A DNA stretch of 64,000 nucleotides, taken from contig NC_081555.1 in NCBI RefSeq assembly GCF_963082655.1, positions 17,609,437 through 17,673,436 of the forward strand, read 5' to 3'. Of the stretch, positions 56,036-64,000 are shown in pieces. Under the pieces are notes generated by a model. It saw only the letters and a list, made by a program, of their open reading frames with translations, did no database searches and was not told the DNA's origin. The translations under genes were made by a program, and so were the position numbers. The DNA is from Stomoxys calcitrans. Lineage: Eukaryota; Arthropoda; Insecta; Diptera; Muscidae. Every line of letters starts with the position of its first letter. Position 1 is the first letter of the stretch.

Positions 56036-58027
56036 CAAATACGTTTTATAGTTCATATTCAATATTCTTTGTCTGCCTAAAAAGAGATTTTTCAATTTTT
56101 TTCAAAATTGTTTGGGTATTTTTATTGGAATTTTTGAGGACAAAGGTTTCGAAATTTGGGAACAAGGAAGGGAAAAATACTGGCAACCCTGCTAGAAGGT
56201 ATGAATAAATTTCCTAGCTCTTAAATGACAGTAACGTAAAGAGTATACAAAAGTGCATCGATGGTGTATGTATATTGAAGACTCCTACATCCTTGGAAAA
56301 TGTTAAATGTCACGGTTGCATGACGCGCATATGATATATAAAGCCCCTATAAAAAGGCAAGAGTTACTCATTTCTATTTGTTTTCATTATACGTTAATCT
56401 TTAGTATGTACATATGTAGCTTGTTTATAGCATTCTGTCATCTTCATTCTAATACAACGATAAACTAGCCCTTTTACTTTGTTTATGTTTTACAAATGTC
56501 CATTTGAGGGCAAGCAAAATAACAAAAATGCAGGTCTGGTAATTCGAACTAATGACCCGTTTCCTCTTAAGCACATACCATATATGACATTCATCCATAC
56601 AAATGTATTTTTGTTTTCTCTTAACAATACCATGGCTCTCTCTTAAATAAACATATTCATATCAGAGGGAAGGCAACAAACAGCATCAACGACACCCACT
56701 TTTATGGGAATTGGCACGTAAACGGCAATGTTAGAGAAAGATAAACGATTTTATTTTTCTGTCGGCGTCCTCCACTCAGCAATGAACACATGTTTAATAG
56801 GCATTGTTGCTGGCATGAGCTAAAAGAGACCCCCACAATGTCAACTACACTTGTGTGAGTGAGTGAGTGACTGTGAGTGTGTGAATATGTACAAGAAAAG
56901 CAGTAGTAAAAACGAATGGACATGACGAAAACAAACAACTCATGGAATCATCTTTTTAATCATGTTAAACATTGCTATCATCTGTTATACTGCAATGTAA
57001 TTAGGTTTAGTTATAATACAAACAAAGTTGAAATTTTTACGCTTACTATGAATACGTATGGAAGGAACCTATGTAGATATACTATAGTATATTTATTTTA
57101 CAGATTTTAGTTAGCATGTTTCTGTTTTTTTATGAATAGATACTCAATATACATGTCTATATATCTCGAATTATGCACATTAAATAAACAATAGTTTTAA
57201 AAGCAGAAAGATTCTTTTTCACTCTACATTATTTATATGTATGTATCGGAATTTTGGTTTATAGTTCATATGTAATTTTAAAGTTTTTTTAAAGATACCT
57301 GGGTACCTACATAGGTATTTTATATTTCCTTAATAATTCGCATTCTCTTATACATTTCTCATGAATATATATGTACGCACCTGCTTTTAAGCTAAAAACA
57401 ATTCCTAACATCGTTCTAAGATTTGTTTGTTGTGCTACATATGTCAATTGGTTGTTTAGATAGAAGTGTGGACACTTTAACAAGTCGCCAATAATAAGCA
57501 CCGTAGTTAGGGTTGCCATCATAAACGTACAATATGGTTTCCCAAAATGTGCAATTTCAGGAAACCACTAATCAAAACTCTCAATAGTATACAAAATCAA
57601 ATTCCGATTTATTCCCTTCATGTAGAATTACTTGCAAATTGTATGTAGCGGACGTTTGAAACGTCAGTTTGCCCCTTTAAAAAAATATGATTAATCAAGC
57701 AAATGACGCCATGTTGTTTTTGAAGCAAAAGAAATGTGTATTTGTTGATATTTGCATTTACTGAAATACAGATAAGAGGCCAAACATGTCGCAAGATATC
57801 AGAAAAGAACCATAATATGTATATATCGTGACAATTGTAAACAAATGTTTAACAAGTAATTAGCTTATAAAAACCATGTTCATTAGGGTGAAACGTAAGC
57901 GATTCTAAATGAAAGATACGTCCCTACTTAAAGTTCGAAATGTTTGAGCGGTTTGCTAGACAGGAAATAGAACTTCAAATCCAACATTTTATAACGAGCG
58001 TGAAAGACAACTCTTGCCCTATATATA
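56036..58027. other. AT-rich unassigned DNA
   Basis: No gene or repeat recognised apart from a short GTGA/GTGAGT run near 56853-56880. Short frames of 60-78 aa lack domains. Confidence 0.35.
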
Positions 58028-59529
58028 CACATGTGGCCAAAATAATAAGTACAACAGTTTTTTTGTATATTTTTAAGTTAATTGATAAACGTATTTATTG
58101 CAACACAAACCACAGTTCACATTTTATTTTTAGAACCTAAAAGAATTTTATAAAAAAAACTTTTGCAAGAGTTTTCGAGATAAATAAATTCAAAATAACA
58201 AAATAATAAGTACAATCTATAAACCTTCAAATAAAATAAGTAAATTCAATATTTTTGGGATAAATTCTTATTTTTCCTTTTGCTTAAAGGTACACCGGGT
58301 ACCCACCTTTATTTTGTATTATCTAGTGAATTCTTTTTGGCATATTGCTTATAAGTTGGCGACAGGTTTCAACTGGGATTTCATACCAAGTTTTTTGTAA
58401 AAAATTCCAAAGTTGATCATTATTTTGAAATGTTTCTGTACCGATACGTTTTTTAAAGGTTTTCTATTCGACTAAATTCAGGAGACTAGCTGGCCAGCCC
58501 AGCAGCTTTATCTTATTTTCCTGGAACCATCTTTGACGCAACGGGATGTGTGTTTCGGATCTTTGTCCTGTTGAAACACCCATCGAAAGGGCATGTTTTC
58601 CTCTGCGTATGGTAGCATTGTATTCTCTAATATTTTATTGCATTCCAATCGGATCATAATACCTGTAATACGATATATTGGGCAAACTCCATACCAAGAG
58701 AAACAATCTCATACTGCCACAGAAAAAAAGTCTGTCATTACACAAAAATACATGCAAAAAAACAGCTAATAGACAGGGATGTCGAGCGTGGTTAATGTGG
58801 TAATTTTATCATAGATGCGTTTTCGTAATTAATACGATTCAAATATAACATACCAACGAACGGCCTTTGAAGCCATCACACCTAATATGGTTAAAAAGTC
58901 TTCTAATCAAAGACGAAACGTGTCCCATAGTGGTTGGTGAGTGTTGCTATCTTTGGCTTTCCTTTTCCATTTGCAATCTCCGATCATTGAGCTCGTCTCG
59001 AAAGAGAAACAAATGAAAATTTATTTTGATTTTATCGCTCCACAAGATACATATTCGCCGTTTTGTTTTCATGTACGGATCCGAACCAACTCAAATGTTC
59101 TTAAGCTAAGGATAGCCTCGTTGTCTTCTTTGACCTACCGCGTGTTTCTTCACTTTGTTTAGGTTTCAACACATTTTGGAACAAACACAAGAGATTTTGC
59201 TATTGTTCGCAGGTCTTCCCTAGTTTCCTAATGATGACACTAGTCTCTTTTTCCTGGGGAAAATGGTTATTACGACCTTATGGTTGGTCCTGTGTTCGTT
59301 TTTCGACGTTGAAAATCCTTTTTTCGCGAATACTTTTTTGAAACATTACGAAAATAATAATTATTTAACAACAATTTTATTAACATTTCACCATAAGTAT
59401 TGAGGAAATGTCCTCCTGAATGAAATCAGCAGGTTTTTTTTTGCTTTAAAATCTATTATCTAAAAAAAGTAATCGGCGAAAAATATGGCGAAAAGCGAAT
59501 ATGAGGTACTTATTATTTTGGTCACAGTG
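58028..59529 (-). mobile_element. Degenerate Tc1-like element with transposase pseudogene
   Basis: Ends are CACATGTGGCCAAAATAATA at the left and, inverted, TATTATTTTGGTCACAGTG at the right (CACTGTGACCAAAATAATA). The left side is preceded by TA; the right is followed by CA, which may be a mutated TA. On the minus strand near 58645-58520 the translation ENTMLPYAEENMPFRW, then VFQQDKDPKHTS, is the second catalytic block of a Tc1 transposase (with QDND changed to QDKD). A frameshifted LLGWPASLLNL follows, where functional proteins have WPAQSPDLNP. Stops and frameshifts make it dead. It is a different family from the intact copy at 48.1 kb. Confidence 0.8.
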
Positions 59530-61380
59530 CATTACTGTTTTCCATTGATTTGGCAATCCTAAACCAAAACGTAAAAACCCGTCATTTCATCGTGACTGGT
59601 CAAAATTACACAAATTCGTAAGAACTTAAAAAAAAATATTTAAAAATTAATAAATAATTAAAAAAACTCCTTGGAATTAGTATTTCATGTACCTATCTAT
59701 TTTAAATCAGATTGTAAATTTTTATTTCCATTAAACAACAAATTTAACCTGCGGCGTCATTTATTATATTGTTATAAAAATTGTTTTCTATTGCCGTCGA
59801 TCGGTATTGTTTATATCCCTGTTGTTGTTGCTGTTGTGCTGCTTGTTTACAAGACTTCATTGCGCGTATTTGCTTTTGTGTGTATAATAGTTGTTGTTTT
59901 TGTTGAATATCAACAACTATTGGTGTATTTAATAATAACAGCGAAAACGACGCCATTCTACGAATGAATATGACAACGACGATACGACACAAAGTAAAAA
60001 CAACAACAACTACAGCTACAGTAACAAAAACAACGATGAGCTGCTGCTGGTGCTACAAGCATTATCAAACAATGAATAAATATGACGGTGGAAGAAGACG
60101 ATGAGGGTACCCCCCAAAAACGTAGTGGAAAAACGTTGCTCTCAAATACGTCTATGTATTGGTGTGTATACAAATATGAAAGTAAAAAGGCAATAATAAA
60201 ATAAAAACAAAACACAAAAAAATAACATACTTTGCCGACCAAACAGCAACAATAAATGAGTGTTGGCGACCTGTCTTCTTAATTTTGTCTATTCGTATCT
60301 TCGCTTTTGTTTTATTTGTCCCCCCACGCTGCCCATACAACTCGCACACATGCTGCCTAGAAGAGCAGGATGTGCACATCTACAACGATCACATTCGTCG
60401 TCGTCGCCTCACTCAAAACGACGAATGACAATTCGTTGTCGTTTAGAGCTACTTAAGTTCATACTTAAAATAACATTTGTACGAAATATAACAATTGTAA
60501 CAGTTTATATACATATTTACATGTATGCCAGCTCATGAAGTGTGCGATTTAGTCAAAGATCATGAAGTATTAGAACAGAAAATTGTTTGTAAGTTCTTGG
60601 CCAACATTTTAAGAGAACTTTAACCGCCTGCTGCTCAGCATGGAATAAAATTAAATACATAAACATAGAAAATACCTAGTAAATATTAACCAGACATAGG
60701 TACCTAGATAAGAAAGTCAGCACATAAACCCTATGAAAGAAAATCTACACAAAGAAATGTGGATTTTCGTCTCGAACACGTGCTTAAACATTGTACCAAA
60801 TATTTAGGCTTATGTAAACCCTTGCATTGAAAATTTTTCCTCAACATGAGAATACATATACAACTAAAGCACACATAGAACTTTTAACACACTTTCAGCT
60901 GAAAAATGAGAATTCAAGTTTTGTTTTGGCCTTTTGGCCTCCCCCTCTCCAAAATGAATGCGAACGAAGTTGAGCGAGATAAAGAGAGAATTGGTGTGGC
61001 GTGTCATATGGTGATGTAAACAAGTTTTTATGTTTTTATTATTGTTATTTATTGGCCAAAGAGCAAGAGCAGAGAGAGAGAGAGAGAAAGTTTGCGTAAA
61101 CATATGCGTGCTTAGTAATGCTTTAGCGGTACTTTTAGTGCTGCTTTGCTCCAAACAGTATAGGAATGTATACAAAAAAAAAAAAGAGTTGCCAATAAAA
61201 TTAAAATAAAAAAAAAATACTAAAGAACTATGAAAAAAAACTTTACTTTATCCAGTAAAACAAGAAATTCGTTTGGCGAAAACCAAATCTTTTGCTGATA
61301 AATTTTGTAACAATTAAGTTGACTTTTTGACTTTTCTCCCGAAAAACTGTAAAAACGCAATATCAACAAGTAAAAGTGTG
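59530..61380. other. Unassigned DNA with CAA/CAG-rich and GA tracts
   Basis: 59820-60050 has trinucleotide-rich (CAA, CAG/GTT) sequence on both strands, and 60340-60450 a GC-richer island with CGTCGTCGTCG and CGACGAATGACAATTCGT. These are features of fly 5' UTRs or promoters, but no exon is proved. 61071-61090 is an (AG)n run. The 75-103 aa frames have no recognised domain. Confidence 0.3.
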
Positions 61381-61399
61381 CTAAGTTGTATATTCTTCA

Positions 61400-61740
61400 C
61401 CATGGATCGCATTTGTCAATTTTTTGCCCGGTATCTTTTAAGAGACAAACAATGGAAAATGGTGTTAAAGCTATATCAGGTTCTGAATCGACTCGGGACA
61501 TACTTGATTTGGATGTTGGAGACCATAGCGGAAGTAATTGTGCAAAATTTCAGCCGAATCGGATAATTGCGCCCTATAGGGGCTCAAGGAGTAAAATCAT
61601 GAGATCAGATCATATGAGAACTAAATATATTAGGTTATGGACCTATACAGACCATATTCGACATTAGACAACAACTGCGCCCTTTCTAGGGGTTCAAGCG
61701 GAAGTCATTGTGCAAAGTAAGAATTAAATATAGACATTTT
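61400..61740 (-). repeat. Family A fragment
   Basis: AATTGTGCAAAATTTCAGCC, GGATAATTGCGCCCTATAGG, GGGGCTCAAGGAGT and a later second GGGGTTCAAGCGGAAGTCA repeat unit, in the reverse of the 10.85 kb orientation. Termini absent; the 79 and 93 aa frames across it are incidental. Confidence 0.6.
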
Positions 61741-61770
61741 GTTATCTCATCCAATAGAATGCGGCATATT

Positions 61771-61832
61771 TCTCCATTATGGGTTGTTATCATCTCGGCC
61801 TCTCCCGAAATGATAACAACTCATAATGGAGA
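61771..61832. repeat. Long near-perfect hairpin (28-bp stem)
   Basis: The arm TCTCCATTATGGGTTGTTAT... (61771-61798) and its inverse (61805-61832) match at 26 of 28 positions around a 6-nt loop. The two differences are G:T-compatible on one RNA strand. No neighbouring gene. Confidence 0.85.
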
Positions 61833-64000
61833 CATACATAGCATCCGCCTATATGGGATCGAAATATAGGTCCGGATACTGCAGACAGCATGCCAAGCAA
61901 AATTCCTGCTTTCGGTTCAGAGTACGGCGGCTCTTAGGTTAATATTATACCACCGGACAGTAGCCGAAATAGGAAACAAGGCGACGTCAAATATAACGTT
62001 ACACAGATGTTAAGAGGCCTTGGTTACTTCCAGACAGCCATATGGAATGAGCTAATGCTCTTCTAACAAGTGCATTTATGAGGAGTTATAAGTTGCAGAC
62101 GATGTGCCGCTAGCACTACAATTAGTCGCCGGGGGTGACACACTGTGGGTTTTTAGCCGGTACATGTATTAAAACCGAGTTTGGCATTAGACGAGAGATG
62201 CGCAAAACATATTTATATCCCAAACCGCAAAAGAAAGGTTTATAAAATAACTTGTTGGTAACCCTATTTCAGTGAGACAACATTGCAAGTAAATACCAGC
62301 AAAAAGCAAACAACTCAAATCATTTTTAGGTAGGTACATACTGAATTAGTTGTTTTTTTTTATTTAAACAAAAGCATGGTCGCTGCAGGGTGTTTTTTGT
62401 TTTCAAACACAAACTTTTTTCTTAATACGCATTTGACAATAGCAAAAATGTACGCAATAGTGCTGAACCAGCTTTTAATAATTGAATGTAGGTACTACAA
62501 ATGTATAATAAATTCTCTTACTAAAATTAAAATTCTAATATAGGTGTATAAGTGATATAAAAGAATCGTGGATTGATATCCAATTATAGTTACTTAAAAA
62601 AATTTGTCGGATATAATGATTTTGATTAATTAAAAACACTGAAAACATTTTTTTTTAATAAGAAAAGGACCCATCCGTGAACCCTTTAAGAAATAAATGA
62701 AAACCCAAACCGGGAACTTTCCCCCACCTTTATATTGCCATATTTGACGAACACATGGGTACCCATAATAAAATATCAATGTAAATATAAAAAAATAAAC
62801 AAAGTTTTTTACCACATCTTTTTGACTGATGCAAAAAAGTAAACAATTCTAAAAAGATTTCAAACGTGAGAAATTCATAACAAAAAGTCTTTCAGCAAAT
62901 TGAAAACAAAACTGATTTATAATTTCAAACGATTCTCATTTTTTTTAACACAAGTAGGTATAGGTACGCAAGGTAAAGAAAAATAAAATACAAGGCCGCC
63001 ACCAAAACACAAAAAGCAGTCCAATACATAGAACATTTTGCATGTGTGATTGGTAGTCACAACGACTACGAATACGATGTCGACAACGGCAACTCTGTTG
63101 AATAGTCTCTAGAAAAAGTATCTCATTTCTTGTTCTTATTTGTTTGAGTATCTTGTTGTTGTTGTTGTTTATCTATCTCACAGGGGGTATGGATAGGGGC
63201 CGTTCTCATTTCACATTTTAGGCTAGAAATGGGAGATTATTATTTTTTTCGAACTTTATTTAACATTGAGTTGACTTTATTTGTTTTAGAGTTGGTTTAA
63301 AAAACTTAAATTACCCAGAGATAACCTAAGTCGCTTAAAGGGGTTGGGGATAGGGGGTGGTAGTAAATTTTTCTTTTTGAAAGATGGGCGAAGATACAAG
63401 AATTACACATGCTCATAAGACCTAAATTACTTTCGGCCGACATTAATACAAGAAATGTACAAAACTTGGCGAAATATTTAAGTAATTAAAAAAAAATCAA
63501 CAGACATCACTAAAAAAGGGGTTACATTGAAATAAAAGGTAAACATAATATTTTTTTATTATTATTACTCACTTGCACACATATATACATGTGTATAACC
63601 TAACATACCTACTTTTTGTTTAAATCCATATTCTTTTTATGTTAATTCTGCATTTAATTATATATAGACACACTCTGAAACGTTCTTGTTTCAATTTGCT
63701 TTTGTTTGTTATTCTTTTCACTCTGCTGTTCGTTCTTTTGTTGTGTAAAAATTATCATTCACTTTTGTCAGGCTTTTTTGTTATGTACATATACCTATAT
63801 TTTTATAAGCAGTGATTCAAAACCACATGTTTTTTGCTAGTATTTGACTAGTCATAGAAAATTTGTGTTTGTTTTTTTCTTCTTTCTTTGTGTATCTTCA
63901 CTCAATCAATACATTTTCGCATAGATTCTTTTTAATTGGAAAACACGTTTTTTGGAAACATAAAAATTTTTGTGATAGTTTTCCAATATCACACACACAC
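61833..64000. other. Unassigned DNA to the window end
   Basis: 61840-62200 is GC-richer, like an old retroelement, but no protein motif was read. 62250-64000 is AT-rich with A/T runs and a (TTG)n stretch near 63153-63170. No gene is supported. The window ends in a CA dinucleotide run. Confidence 0.35.

Noticed and set aside
57940..58140. 66-aa plus-strand frame
   Set aside because: It runs across the left terminus of the dead Tc1-like element, so it cannot be an ancestral gene.

Overview
The window is eukaryotic nuclear DNA from a dipteran, most likely a calyptrate (muscid-type) fly. The evidence is short introns with GT-AG ends, long AT-rich spacers, Drosophila-type glutamine/asparagine-rich coding exons, and a dense load of dispersed repeats of a style I associate with muscid genomes. 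The host assignment is inference, with no marker-gene comparison behind it.

I can support three host genes. (1) 13596-16959, minus strand: a three-exon mitochondrial PPR protein of 1076 aa, best read as LRPPRC2 (fly relative of LRPPRC/bsf). (2) 18136-19503, plus strand: a single-exon, complete protein O-fucosyltransferase 2 (O-fut2/POFUT2), divergent from gene 1 across 1.2 kb. From memory these two also lie near each other on the Drosophila X (CG14786 and CG14789). (3) 40816-48080, minus strand: a six-coding-exon forkhead factor of 1430 aa, CHES-1-like (FOXN3 group). Reading phase is consistent through every intron, including a 222-nt exon at 43557-43778. Its 5' untranslated exon and promoter lie upstream and were not located firmly.

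Almost everything else is repeat-derived or unassigned. 1-13.5 kb holds a LINE 3' end, diverged tandem duplications and several dispersed families. 19.8-22.4 kb holds non-LTR retrotransposon remnants, part of them tandemly duplicated. 23.0-27.36 kb is a satellite array of about 500-bp monomers with a clear trimeric higher-order period of about 1510 bp. 27.4-39.7 kb is a mosaic of palindrome-ended elements, a split repeat with a 914-bp insert, a tRNA-derived SINE, a TA-flanked MITE and a Harbinger-like TIR element. 48149-49788 is an intact Tc1 element (342-aa DD34E transposase, perfect 27-bp termini) in the 5' region of CHES-1-like. 53.8-54.65 kb is a fold-back element, and 58028-59529 is a dead Tc1-like element. 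The rest, up to 64 kb, is AT-rich sequence that probably includes large first introns or intergenic DNA.

No CRISPR, rRNA or convincing tRNA gene was seen. The most unusual items are the trimeric satellite array, the intact Tc1 copy, and the collection of nested non-autonomous elements with readable ends.
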